A DNA stretch of 64,000 nucleotides from Litoditis marina (GCA_964036275.1 OZ038437.1:18706859-18770858); one strand, 5' to 3'; counted from the first letter of the stretch, positions 38,501 through 51,664 are shown. Notes: generated by a model from the sequence alone, not told the origin. Made by a program: numbers and translations.

Positions 38501-41500
38501 ACGTCGCAAATATAGAGAAAGGCCAGAAGGTTCGTTTTCTTGAAAATGACAATTGTAAGAGTTTCATATATTTCTAACTCATTATTGAAAACTATTCCAA
38601 TCAATTTTGGGATGTTTTGATCATCGACGTGGAAAAACGTGTAACTTTGCGACGTCATGACGTCGCAAATATAGGCAAAGGCCAGAATGTTCATTTTCTT
38701 GAAAATGACAATTGTAAGAGTTTCATATATTTCTGACTCATTATCAAAAACTGTTCCAATCAATTTTGGGATGTTTTGACCATCGACGTGGAAAAACGTG
38801 TAACTTTGCGACGTCATGACGTCGCAAATATAGGCAAAGGCCAGAATGTTCATTTTCTTGAAAATGACAATTGTAAGAGTTTCATATTTTTCTAACTCAT
38901 TATTGAGAACTATTCCAATCAATTTTGGGATGTTTTGATCATCGACGTGGAAAAACGTGTAACTTTGCGACGTCATGACGTCGCAAATATAGAGAAAGGC
39001 CAGAAGGTTTATTTTCTTGAAAATGACAATTTTAAGAGTTTCATATATTTCTAACTCATTATTGAAAACTATTCCAATCAATTTTGGGATGTTTTGATCA
39101 TCGACGTGGAAAAACGTGTAACTTTGCGACGTCATGACGTCGCAAATATAGGCAAAGGCCAGAATGTTCATTTTCTTGAAAATGACAATTGTAAGAGTTT
39201 CATATATTTTTATATCATTATTGAAAACTATTCCAATCAATTTTGGGAACGTTTGACCATCGACGTGGAAAAACGTGTAACTTTGCGACGTCATGACGTC
39301 GCAAATATAGGCAAAGGCCAGAATGTTCATTTTCTTGAAAATGACAATTGTAAGAGTTTCATATATTTCTAACTCATTATTGAAAACTATTCCAATCAAT
39401 TTTGAGATGTTTTGATCATCGACGTGGAAAAATGTGTAACTTTGCGACGTCATGACGTCGCAAATATAGAGAAAGGCCAGAAGGTTCATTTTCTTGAAAA
39501 TGACAATTTTAAGAGTTTCATATATTTCTAACTCATTATTGAAAACTATTCCAATCAATTTTGGGATGTTTTGATCATCGACGTGGAAAAACGTGTAACT
39601 TTGCGACGTCATGACGTCGCAAATATAGACAAGGGCTAGAATGTTCATTTTCTTGAAAATGACAATTGTAAGAGTTTCATATATTTCTGACTCATTATTG
39701 AGAACTGTTCCAATCAATTTTGGGATGTTTTGACCATCGACGTGGAAAAACGTGTAACTTTGCGACGTCATGACGTCGCAAATATAGGCAAAGGCCAGAA
39801 TGTTCATTTTCTTGAAAATGACAATTGTAAGAGTTTCATATATTTCTAACTCATTATTGAAAACTATTCCAATCAATTTTGGGATGTTTTGATCATCGAC
39901 GTGGAAAAACGTGTAACTTTGCGACGTCATGACGTCGCAAATATAGACAAGGGCTAGAATGTTCATTTTCTTGAAAATGACAATTGTAAGAGTTTCATAT
40001 ATTTCTGACTCATTATTGAGAACTGTTCCAATCAATTTTGGGATGTTTTGACCATCGACGTGGAAAAACGTGTAACTTTGCGACGTCATGACGTCGCAAA
40101 TATAGGCAAAGGCCAGAATGTTCATTTTCTTGAAAATGACAATTGTAAGAGTTTCAGATATTTTTAACTCATTATTGAAAACTATTCTAATCAATTTTGG
40201 GATGTTTTGATCATCGACGTGGAAAAACGTGTAACTTTGCGACGTCATGACGTCGCAAATATGGACAAAGGCCAGAAGGTTCATTTTCTTGAAAATGACA
40301 ATTGTAAGAGTTTCATATATTTCTAACTCATTACTGAAAACTATTCCATCAATTTTGGGATGTTTTGATCATCGACGTGGAAAAACGTGTAACTTTGCGA
40401 CGTAATGACGTCGCAAATATAGGCAAAGGCCAGAATGTTCATTTTCTTGAAAATGACAATTGTAAGAGTTTCATATATTTCTAACTCATTATTGAAAACT
40501 ATTTCGATCAATTTTGAGATGTTTTGATCATCGACGTGGAAAAATGTGTAACTTTGCGACGTCATGACGTCGCAAATATAGACAACGGCCAGAAGGTTCA
40601 TTTTCTTGAAAATGACAATTGTGAGAGTTTCATATATTTCTAACTCATTATTGAAAACTATTACAATCAATTTTGAGATGTTTTGATCATCGACTTGGAA
40701 AAACGTGTAACTTTGCGACGTCATGACGTCGCAAATATAGACAAGGGCTAGAATGTTCATTTTCTTGAAAATGACAATTGTAAGAGTTTCATATATTTTT
40801 AACTCATTATTGGAAACTATTCCAATCAAACTTGGGAACGTTTGACCATCGACTTGGAAAAACGTGTAACTTTGCGACGTCATGACGTCGCAAATATAGA
40901 CAAGGGCTAGAATGTTCATTTTCTTGAAAATGACAATTGTAAGAGTTTCATATATTTTTAACTCATTATTGAAAACTATTCCAATCCATTTTGGGAACGT
41001 TTGACCATCGACGTGGAAAAACGTGTAACTTTGCGACGTCATGACGTCGCAAATATAGGCAAAGGCCAAAATGTTCATTTTCTTGAAAATGACAATTGTA
41101 AGAGTTTCATATCTTTCTAACTCATTATTGAAAACTATTCCAATCAATTTTGAGATGTTTTGATCATCGACGTGGAAAAATGTGTAACTTTGCGACGTCA
41201 TGACGTCGCAAATATAGACAAGGGCTAGAATGTTCATTTTCTTGAAAATGACAATTGTAAGAGTTTCATATATTTCTAACTCATTATTGAAAACTATTCC
41301 AATCAATTTCGGGATGTTTTGATCATCGAGGTGGAAAAACGTGTAACTTTGCGACGTCATGACGTCGCAAATATAGACAAGGGCTAGAATGTTCATTTTC
41401 TTGAAAATGACAATTATAAGAGTTTCATATATTTCTAACTCATTATTGAAAACTATTCCAATCAATTTTTGGATGTTTTGATCATCGACGTGGAAAAACG

Positions 41501-41575
41501 TGTAGCTTTGCGACGTCATGACGTCGCAAATATAGAGAAAGGCCAGAAGGTTCGTTTTCTTGAAAATGACAATTG
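35561..41575 (+). repeat. 6,015-bp tandem duplication, copy 1 (38 monomers)
   Basis: All landmarks recur 6,015 bp later. Examples are CATTAATGAAAAC (about 36391/42406), CAAATGTAGGC (about 36784/42799), GGGTTGTTTTG with GACGCGGAAAAGCG (about 36886/42901), the 2-bp deletion GTAAAGTTTC (about 37149/43164), the palindrome-lacking junction (37391/43406), TTCCGATC (about 37801/43816), CAAATTTAGAC (about 38348/44363), CATTATCAAAAAC (about 38741/44756) and GTAATGACG (about 40402/46418). Differences found are C/T at 36266 against 42281 and a cluster at about 40344-40360. The period is 38 x 159 less 27 bp, the sum of the shared 23-, 2- and two 1-bp deletions. Confidence 0.93.
37391..37402 (+). repeat. 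Palindrome-lacking junction 11 of 12
   Basis: In the first 6,015-bp copy. The preceding monomers carry GTAAAGTTTC (2-bp deletion) and GACGTGGGAAAACG. Confidence 0.95.
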
Positions 41576-42827
41576 TAAGAGTTTCATATATTTCTAACTC
41601 ATTATTGAAAACTATTCCAATCAATTTTGGGATGTTTTGATCATCGACGTGGAAAAACGTGTAACTTTGCGACGTCATGACGTCGCAAATATAGACAAGG
41701 GCTAGAATGTTCATTTTCTTGAAAATGACATTTGTAAGAGTTTCATATATTTCTGACTCATTATTGAGAACTGTTCCAATCAATTTTGGGATGTTTTGAC
41801 CATCGACGTGGAAAAACGTGTAACTTTGCGACGTCATGACGTCGCAAATATAGGCAAAGGCCAGAATGTTCATTTTCTTGAAAATGACAATTGTAAGAGT
41901 TTCATATATTTCTAACTCATTATTGAAAACTATTCCAATCAATTTTGGGATGTTTTGATCATCGACGTGGAAAAACGTGTAACTTTGCGACGTCATGACG
42001 TCGCAAATATAGACAAGGGCTAGAATGTTCATTTTCTTGAAAATGACAATTGTAAGAGTTTCATATATTTCTGACTCATTATTGAGAACTGTTCCAATCA
42101 ATTTTGGGATGTTTTGACCATCGACGTGGAAAAACGTGTAACTTTGCGACGTCATGACGTCGCAAATATAGGCAAAGGCCAGAATGTTCATTTTCTTGAA
42201 AATGACAATTGTAAGAGTTTCATATATTTCTAACTCATTATTGAAAACTATTCCAATCAATTTTGGGATGTTTTGATCATCGACGTGGAAAAACGTGTAA
42301 CTTTGCGACGTCATGACGTCGCAAATATAGAGAAAGGCCAGAATGTTCATTTTCTTGAAAATGACAATTTTAAGAGTTTCATATATTTCTAACTCATTAA
42401 TGAAAACTATTCCAATCAATTTTGGGATGTTTTGATCATCGACGTGGAAAAACGTGTAACTTTGCGACGTCATGACGTCGCAAATATAGGCAAAGGCCAG
42501 AATGTTCATTTTCTTGAAAATGACAATTGTAAGAGTTTCATATATTTCTAACTCATTATTGAAAACTATTCCAATCAATTTTGGGATGTTTTGATCATCG
42601 ACGTGGAAAAACGTGTAACTTTGCGACGTCATGACGTCGCAAATATAGAGAAAGGCCAGAATGTTCATTTTCTTGAAAATGACAATTTTAAGAGTTTCAT
42701 ATATTTCTAACTCATTATTGAAAACTATTCCAATCAATTTTGGGATGTTTTGATCATCGACGTGGAAAAACGTGTAACTTTGCGACGTCATGACGTCGCA
42801 AATGTAGGCAAAGGCCAGAATGTTCAT
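40341..42827 (-). other. Satellite open frame (828 codons) cut by a 1-bp deletion
   Basis: The 53-residue unit is repeated about 15 times. It ends at 40341 because CTATTCCATC lacks one A of CTATTCCAATC, which shifts the frame. The matching position in the second duplicate (about 46366) keeps the base and stays open. This natural pair shows that frame loss is tolerated. It is interpreted as non-coding. Confidence 0.8.
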
Positions 42828-45800
42828 TTTCTTGAAAATGACAATTGTAAGAGTTTCATATATTTTTACTCATTATTGAAAACTATTCCAATCAATTTTG
42901 GGTTGTTTTGATCATCGACGCGGAAAAGCGTGTAACTTTGCGACGTCATGACGTCGCAAATATAGACAAGGGCTAGAATGTTCATTTTCTTGAAAATGAC
43001 AATTGTAAGAGTTTCATATATTTCTGACTCATTATCAAGAACTGTTCCAATCAATTTTGGGATGTTTTGACCATCGACGTGGAAAAACGTGTAACTTTGC
43101 GACGTCATGACGTCGCAAATATAGACAAGGGCTAGAATGTTCATTTTCTTGAAAATGACAATTGTAAAGTTTCATATATTTCTGACTCATTATTAAGAAC
43201 TGTTCCAATCAATTTTGGGATGTTTTGACCATCGACGTGGGAAAACGTGTAACTTTGCGACGTCATGACGTCGCAAATATAGGCAAAGGCCAGAATGTTC
43301 ATTTTCTTGAAAATGACAATTGTAAGAGTTTCATATATTTTTAACTCATTATTGAAAACTATTCCAATCAATTTTGGGATGTTTTGATCATCGACGTGGA
43401 AAAACGTGTAAAATATAGGCAAAGGCCAGAATGTTCATTTTCTTGAAAATGACAATTGTAAGAGTTTCATATATTTCTAACTCATTATTGAAAACTATTC
43501 CAATCAATTTTGGGATGTTTTGATCATCGACGTGGAAAAACGTGTAACTTTGCGACGTCATGACGTCGCAAATATAGGCAAAGGCCAGAATGTTCATTTT
43601 CTTGAAAATGACAATTGTAAGAGTTTCATATATTTTTACTCATTATTGAAAACTATTCCAATCAATTTTGGGATGTTTTGATCATCGACGTGGAAAAACG
43701 TGTAACTTTGCGACGTCATGACGTCGCAAATATAGACAAGGGCTAGAATGTTCATTTTCTTGAAAATGACAATTGTAAGAGTTTCATATACTTCTGACTC
43801 ATTATTAAGAACTGTTCCGATCAATTTTGGGATGTTTTGACCATCGACGTGGAAAAACGTGTAACTTTGCGACGTCATGACGTCGCAAATATAGGCAAAG
43901 GCCAGAATGTTCATTTTCTTGAAAATGACAATTGTAAGAGTTTCATATATTTCTGACTCATTATTAAGAACTGTTCCAATCAATTTTGGGATGTTTTGAT
44001 CATCGACGTGAAAAAACCTGTAACTTTGCGACGTCATGACGTCGCAAATATAGACAAGGGCCAGAATGTTCATTTTCTTGAAAATGACAATTGTAAGAGT
44101 TTCATATGTTTCTAACTCATTATTGAAAACTATTCCAATCAATTTTGAGATGTTTTTATCATCGACGTGGAAAAATGTGTAACTTTGCGACGTCATGACG
44201 TCGCAAATATAGGCAAAGGCCAGAATGTTCATTTTCTTGAAAATGACAATTGTAAGAGTTTCATATATTTCTAACTCATTATTGAAAACTATTCCAATCA
44301 ATTTTGGGATGTTTTGATCATCGACGTGGAAAAACGTGTAACTTTGCGACGTCATGACGTCGCAAATTTAGACAAGGGCTAGAATGTTCATTTTCTTGAA
44401 AATGACAATTGTAAGAGTTTCATATATTTTTATATCATTATTGAAAACTATTCCAATCAATTTTGGGATGTTTTGATCATCGACGTGGAAAAACGTGTAA
44501 CTTTGCGACGTCATGACGTCGCAAATATAGAGAAAGGCCAGAAGGTTCGTTTTCTTGAAAATGACAATTGTAAGAGTTTCATATATTTCTAACTCATTAT
44601 TGAAAACTATTCCAATCAATTTTGGGATGTTTTGATCATCGACGTGGAAAAACGTGTAACTTTGCGACGTCATGACGTCGCAAATATAGGCAAAGGCCAG
44701 AATGTTCATTTTCTTGAAAATGACAATTGTAAGAGTTTCATATATTTCTGACTCATTATCAAAAACTGTTCCAATCAATTTTGGGATGTTTTGACCATCG
44801 ACGTGGAAAAACGTGTAACTTTGCGACGTCATGACGTCGCAAATATAGGCAAAGGCCAGAATGTTCATTTTCTTGAAAATGACAATTGTAAGAGTTTCAT
44901 ATTTTTCTAACTCATTATTGAGAACTATTCCAATCAATTTTGGGATGTTTTGATCATCGACGTGGAAAAACGTGTAACTTTGCGACGTCATGACGTCGCA
45001 AATATAGAGAAAGGCCAGAAGGTTTATTTTCTTGAAAATGACAATTTTAAGAGTTTCATATATTTCTAACTCATTATTGAAAACTATTCCAATCAATTTT
45101 GGGATGTTTTGATCATCGACGTGGAAAAACGTGTAACTTTGCGACGTCATGACGTCGCAAATATAGGCAAAGGCCAGAATGTTCATTTTCTTGAAAATGA
45201 CAATTGTAAGAGTTTCATATATTTTTATATCATTATTGAAAACTATTCCAATCAATTTTGGGAACGTTTGACCATCGACGTGGAAAAACGTGTAACTTTG
45301 CGACGTCATGACGTCGCAAATATAGGCAAAGGCCAGAATGTTCATTTTCTTGAAAATGACAATTGTAAGAGTTTCATATATTTCTAACTCATTATTGAAA
45401 ACTATTCCAATCAATTTTGAGATGTTTTGATCATCGACGTGGAAAAATGTGTAACTTTGCGACGTCATGACGTCGCAAATATAGAGAAAGGCCAGAAGGT
45501 TCATTTTCTTGAAAATGACAATTTTAAGAGTTTCATATATTTCTAACTCATTATTGAAAACTATTCCAATCAATTTTGGGATGTTTTGATCATCGACGTG
45601 GAAAAACGTGTAACTTTGCGACGTCATGACGTCGCAAATATAGACAAGGGCTAGAATGTTCATTTTCTTGAAAATGACAATTGTAAGAGTTTCATATATT
45701 TCTGACTCATTATTGAGAACTGTTCCAATCAATTTTGGGATGTTTTGACCATCGACGTGGAAAAACGTGTAACTTTGCGACGTCATGACGTCGCAAATAT

Positions 45801-47709
45801 AGGCAAAGGCCAGAATGTTCATTTTCTTGAAAATGACAATTGTAAGAGTTTCATATATTTCTAACTCATTATTGAAAACTATTCCAATCAATTTTGGGAT
45901 GTTTTGATCATCGACGTGGAAAAACGTGTAACTTTGCGACGTCATGACGTCGCAAATATAGACAAGGGCTAGAATGTTCATTTTCTTGAAAATGACAATT
46001 GTAAGAGTTTCATATATTTCTGACTCATTATTGAGAACTGTTCCAATCAATTTTGGGATGTTTTGACCATCGACGTGGAAAAACGTGTAACTTTGCGACG
46101 TCATGACGTCGCAAATATAGGCAAAGGCCAGAATGTTCATTTTCTTGAAAATGACAATTGTAAGAGTTTCAGATATTTTTAACTCATTATTGAAAACTAT
46201 TCTAATCAATTTTGGGATGTTTTGATCATCGACGTGGAAAAACGTGTAACTTTGCGACGTCATGACGTCGCAAATATGGACAAAGGCCAGAAGGTTCATT
46301 TTCTTGAAAATGACAATTGTAAGAGTTTCATATATTTCTAACTCATTACTGAAAACTAGTCCAATCAATTTTGGAATGTTTTGATCATCGACGTGGAAAA
46401 ACGTGTAACTTTGCGACGTAATGACGTCGCAAATATAGGCAAAGGCCAGAATGTTCATTTTCTTGAAAATGACAATTGTAAGAGTTTCATATATTTCTAA
46501 CTCATTATTGAAAACTATTTCGATCAATTTTGAGATGTTTTGATCATCGACGTGGAAAAATGTGTAACTTTGCGACGTCATGACGTCGCAAATATAGACA
46601 ACGGCCAGAAGGTTCATTTTCTTGAAAATGACAATTGTGAGAGTTTCATATATTTCTAACTCATTATTGAAAACTATTACAATCAATTTTGAGATGTTTT
46701 GATCATCGACTTGGAAAAACGTGTAACTTTGCGACGTCATGACGTCGCAAATATAGACAAGGGCTAGAATGTTCATTTTCTTGAAAATGACAATTGTAAG
46801 AGTTTCATATATTTTTAACTCATTATTGGAAACTATTCCAATCAAACTTGGGAACGTTTGACCATCGACTTGGAAAAACGTGTAACTTTGCGACGTCATG
46901 ACGTCGCAAATATAGACAAGGGCTAGAATGTTCATTTTCTTGAAAATGACAATTGTAAGAGTTTCATATATTTTTAACTCATTATTGAAAACTATTCCAA
47001 TCCATTTTGGGAACGTTTGACCATCGACGTGGAAAAACGTGTAACTTTGCGACGTCATGACGTCGCAAATATAGGCAAAGGCCAAAATGTTCATTTTCTT
47101 GAAAATGACAATTGTAAGAGTTTCATATCTTTCTAACTCATTATTGAAAACTATTCCAATCAATTTTGAGATGTTTTGATCATCGACGTGGAAAAATGTG
47201 TAACTTTGCGACGTCATGACGTCGCAAATATAGACAAGGGCTAGAATGTTCATTTTCTTGAAAATGACAATTGTAAGAGTTTCATATATTTCTAACTCAT
47301 TATTGAAAACTATTCCAATCAATTTCGGGATGTTTTGATCATCGAGGTGGAAAAACGTGTAACTTTGCGACGTCATGACGTCGCAAATATAGACAAGGGC
47401 TAGAATGTTCATTTTCTTGAAAATGACAATTATAAGAGTTTCATATATTTCTAACTCATTATTGAAAACTATTCCAATCAATTTTTGGATGTTTTGATCA
47501 TCGACGTGGAAAAACGTGTAGCTTTGCGACGTCATGACGTCGCAAATATAGAGAAAGGCCAGAAGGTTCGTTTTCTTGAAAATGACAATTGTAAGAGTTT
47601 CATATATTTCTAACTCATTATTGAAAACTATTCCAATCAATTTTGGGATGTTTTGATCATCGACGTGGAAAAACGTGTAACTTTGCGACGTCATGACGTC
47701 GCAAATATA
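41576..47709 (+). repeat. 6,015-bp tandem duplication, copy 2
   Basis: It starts where GGTTCGTTTTC ... ACAATTGTA replaces copy 1's GGTTCATTTTC ... ACAATTTTA. It stays colinear with copy 1 past its own junction, to 47709, where the linker becomes ATAGGC instead of ATAGAC. Homology therefore extends about 118 bp beyond one full unit. After about 40348 the offset becomes 6,016 because copy 1 alone lost one base. Copy 2 carries CTAGTCCAATC ... TTTTGGAATG at about 46366-46378, a signature of the window's left-end subfamily. Confidence 0.93.
43406..43417 (+). repeat. Palindrome-lacking junction 12 of 12
   Basis: Counterpart of junction 11 in the second 6,015-bp copy. No further copies are seen between here and 64000. 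Confidence 0.95.
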
Positions 47710-49452
47710 GGCAAAGGCCAGAATGTTCATTTTCTTGAAAATGACAATTGTAAGAGTTTCATATATTTCTAACTCATTATTGAAAACTATTCCCATCAAT
47801 TTTGGGATGTTTTGATCATCGACGTGGAAAAACGTGTAGTTTCGCGACGTCATGACGTCGCAAATATAGACAAGGGCTAGAATGTTCATTTTCTTGAAAA
47901 TGACAATTGTAAGAGTTTCATATATTTCTAACTCATTATTGAAAACTATTCCAATCAATTTTGGGATGTTTTGATCATCGAGGTGGAAAAACGTGTAACT
48001 TTGCGACGTCATGACGTCGCAAATATAGACAAGGGCTAGAATGTTCATTTTCTTGAAAATGACAATTATAAGAGTTTCATATATTTCTAACTCATAATTG
48101 AAAACTATTCCAATCAATTTTTGGATGTTTTGATCATCAACGTGGAAAAACGTGTAACTTTGCGACGTCATGACGTCGCAAATATAGAGAAAGGCCAGAA
48201 GGTTCATTTTTTTGAAAATGACAATTTTAAGAGTTTCATATATTTCTAACTCATTATTGAAAACTATTCCAATCAATTTTGAGATGTTTTGATCATCGAC
48301 GTGGAAAAACGTGTAACTTTGCGACGTCATGACGTCGCAAATATAGGCAAAGGCCAGAATGTTCATTTTCTTGAAAATGACAATTGTAAGAGTTTCATAT
48401 ATTTTTAACTCATTATTGAAAACAATTCCAATCAATTTTGGGATGTTTTGATCATCGACGTGAAAAAACGTGTAACTTTGCGACGTCATGACGTCGCAAA
48501 TATTGGCAAAGGCCAAAATGTTCATTTTCTTGAAAATGACAATTGTAAGAGTTTCATATATTTCTAACTCATTATTGAAAACTATTCCAATCAATTTTGA
48601 GATGTTTTGATCATCGACGTGGAAAAACGTGTAGCTTTGCGACGTCATGACGTCGCAAATATAGAGAAAGGCCAGAAGGTTCGTTTTCTTGAAAATGACA
48701 ATTGTAAGAGTTTCATATATTTCTAACTCATTATTGAAAACTATTCCAATCAATTTTGGGATGTTTTGATCATCGACGTGGAAAAACGTGTAACTTTGCG
48801 ACGTCATGACGTCGCAAATATAGGCAAAGGCCAGAATGTTCATTTTCTTGAAAATGACAATTGTAAGAGTTTCATATATTTCTAACTCATTATTGAAAAC
48901 TATTCCAATCAATTTTGGGATGTTTTGATCATCGACGTGGAAAAACGTGTAGTTTCGCGACGTCATGACGTCGCAAATATAGACAAGGGCTAGAATGTTC
49001 ATTTTCTTGAAAATGACAATTATAAGAGTTTCATATATTTCTAACTCATTATTGAAAACTATTCCAATCAATTTTTGGATGTTTTGATCATCGACGTGGA
49101 AAAACGTGTAACTTTGCGACGTCATGACGTCGCAAATATAGAGAAAGGCCAGAAGGTTCATTTTCTTGAAAATGACAATTGTAAGAGTTTCATATATTTC
49201 TAACTCATTATTGAAAACTATTCCAATCAATTTTGGGATGTTTTGATCATCGACGTGGAAAAACGTGTAGCTTTGCGACGTCATGACGTCGCAAATATAG
49301 GCAAAGGCCAGAATGTTCATTTTCTTGAAAATGACAACTGTAAGAGTTTCAGATATTTTTAACTCATTATTGAAACTATTCCAACCAACTTTGGGAACGT
49401 TCGACCATCGATGTGGAAAAACGTGTAACTTTGCGACGTCATGATGTCGCAA
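44368..49452 (-). other. Longest satellite-encoded open frame (1,694 codons), probably not a gene
   Basis: The frame is about 32 repeats of a 53-residue unit (landmarks MNILAFAYICDV, MTSQSYTFFHVDDQ, NIPKLIGIVFNNE, LEIYETLTIVIFKK). It exists because the monomer is 159 bp and this strand and frame lack stops. It ends at a TAA made by the CAAATTTAGAC variant. In the duplicate copy the equivalent frame is cut at about 40341 by a 1-bp deletion. The start is only the first ATG after an upstream interruption. Variants between units change amino acids freely (LAFAY/LALVY, DDQNIP/DGQTFP), with no visible third-position bias. I see no promoter, intron or signal peptide and no known domain. Confidence 0.85.
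47520..49015 (+). repeat. Pair of partial 7-monomer units (1,113-bp offset)
   Basis: About 47520-47900 matches 48633-49013. Both have GTGTAGCTTTGCG, then ATAGAGAAAGGCCAGAAGG with GGTTCGTTTTC, then an ATAGGC monomer ending in the rare GTGTAGTTTCGCGACG (47838 and 48951). The second pair member then continues with AATTATAAG and TTTTTGGATG. The same GTAGTTTCGCG variant recurs once more at 54036, 5,085 bp after 48951. Confidence 0.78.
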
Positions 49453-49919
49453 ATATAGGCAAAGGCCAGAATGTTCATTTTCTTGAAAATGACAATTGTA
49501 AGAGTTTCATATATTTTTAACTCATTATTGAAAACTATTCCAATCAATTTTGGGATGTTTTGATTATCGACGTGGAAAAAGGGTAACTTTGCGACGTCAT
49601 GACGTCGCAAATATAGAGAAAGGCCAGAAGGTTCATTTTCTTGAAAATGACAATTTTAAGAGTTTCATATATTTCTAACTCATTATTGAAAACTATTCCA
49701 ATCAATTTTGGGATGTTTTGATCATCGACGTGGAAAAACGTGTAACTTTGCGACGTCATGACGTCGCAAATATAGGCAAAGGCCAGAATGTTCATTTTCT
49801 TGAAAATGACAATTGTAAGAGTTTCATATATTTTTAACTCATTATTGAAAACTATTCCAATCAATTTTGGGATGTTTTGATCATCGACGTGAAAAAACGT
49901 GTAACTTTGCGACGTCATG

Positions 49920-51240
49920 ACGTCGCAAATATAGACAAGGGCTAGAATGTTCATTTTCTTGAAAATGACAATTGTAAGAGTTTCATATATTTCTAACTCA
50001 TTATTGGAAACTATTCCAATCAAACTTGGGAACGTTTGACCATCGACTTGGAAAAACGTGTAACTTTGCGACGTCATGACGTCGCAAATATAGACAAGGG
50101 CTAGAATGTTCATTTTCTTGAAAATGACAATTGTAAGAGTTTCATATATTTTTAACTCATTATTGAAAACTATTCCAATCAATTTTGGGAACGTTTGACC
50201 ATCGACGTGGAAAAACGTGTAACTTTGCGACGTCATGACGTCGCAAATATAGAGAAAGGCCAGAATGTTCATTTTCTTGAAAATGACAATTGTAAGAGTT
50301 TCATATATTTCTAACTCATTATTGAAAACTATTCCAATCAATTTTGAGATGTTTTGATTATCGACGTGGAAAAACGTGTAACTTTGCGACGTCATGACGT
50401 CGCAAATATAGAGAAAGGCCAGAATGTTCATTTTCTTGAAAATGACAATTGTAAGAGTTTCATATATTTCTAACTCATTATTGAAAACTATTCCAATCAA
50501 TTTTGAGATGTTTTGATCATCGACGTGGAAAAACGTGTAACTTTGCGACGTCATGACGTCGCAAATATAGGCAAAGGCCAGAATGTTCATTTTCTTGAAA
50601 ATGACAATTGTGAGAGTTTCATATATTTCTAACTCATTATTGAAAACTATTCCAATCAATTTTGGGATGTTTTGATCATCGACGTGGAAAAACGTGTAAC
50701 TTTGCGACGTCATGACGTCGCAAATATAGGCAAAGGCCAGAAGGTTCATTTTCTTGAAAATGACAATTGTAAGAGTTTCATATATTTTTAACTCATTATT
50801 GAAAACTATTCCAATCAATTTTGGGATGTTTTGATCATCGACGTGAAAAAACGTGTAACTTTGCGACGTCATGACGTCGCAAATATAGGCAAAGGCCAAA
50901 ATGTTCATTTTCTTGAAAATGACAATTGTAAGAGTTTCATATATTTCTAACTCATTATTGAAAACTATTCCAATCAATTTTGAGATGTTTTGATCATCGA
51001 CGTGGAAAAACGTGTAGCTTTGCGACGTCATGACGTCGCAAATATAGAGAAAGGCCAGAAGGTTCGTTTTCTTGAAAATGACAATTGTAAGAGTTTCATA
51101 TATTTCTAACTCATTATTGAAAACTATTCCAATCAATTTTGGGATGTTTTGATCATCGACGTGGAAAAACGTGTAACTTTGCGACGTCATGACGTCGCAA
51201 ATATAGGCAAAGGCCAGTATGTTCATTTTCTTGAAAATGA
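49920..51240 (+). repeat. 1.3-kb block duplicated 2,702 bp downstream, copy 1
   Basis: Landmarks recur about 2,702 bp later (17 monomers less 1): ATTGGAAAC with CAAACTTGGGAACG (about 50008/52708), two consecutive ATAGAGAAAGGCCAGAATG monomers (50250 and 50409; 52952 and 53110), TTGTGAGAG (about 50609/53311), GGCCAAAATG (about 50895/53597) and GTGTAGC followed by GGTTCGTTTTC (about 51014-51065/53715-53768). Copies diverge near 51220, where copy 1 has CCAGTATG and AATTATAAG. Confidence 0.8.
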
Positions 51241-51664
51241 CAATTATAAGAGTTTCATATATTTCTAACTCATTATTGAAAACTATTCCAATCAATTTTT
51301 GGATGTTTTGATCATCGACGTGGAAAAACGTGTAACTTTGCGACGTCATGACGTCGCAAATATAGAGAAAGGCCAGAAGGTTCATTTTCTTGAAAATGAC
51401 AATTGTAAGAAATTCATATATTTCTAACTCATTATTGAAAACTATTCCAATCAATTTTGGGATGTTTTGATCATCGACGTGGAAAAACGTGTAGCTTTGC
51501 GACGTCATGACGTCGCAAATATAGGCAAAGGCCAGAATGTTCATTTTCTTGAAAATGACAACTGTAAGAGTTTCAGATATTTTTAACTCATTATTGAAAC
51601 TATTCCAACCAACTTTGGGAACGTTCGACCATCGACGTAGAAAAACGTGTAACTTTGCGACGTC

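Noticed and set aside
44368..49452. Protein-coding gene for a giant 53-residue-repeat protein
   Set aside because: The frame is a direct result of a 159-bp repeat with one stop-free frame. It is broken by amplified nonsense variants and indels, has no domain, start context or codon bias, and its duplicate (40341-42827) is frameshifted.
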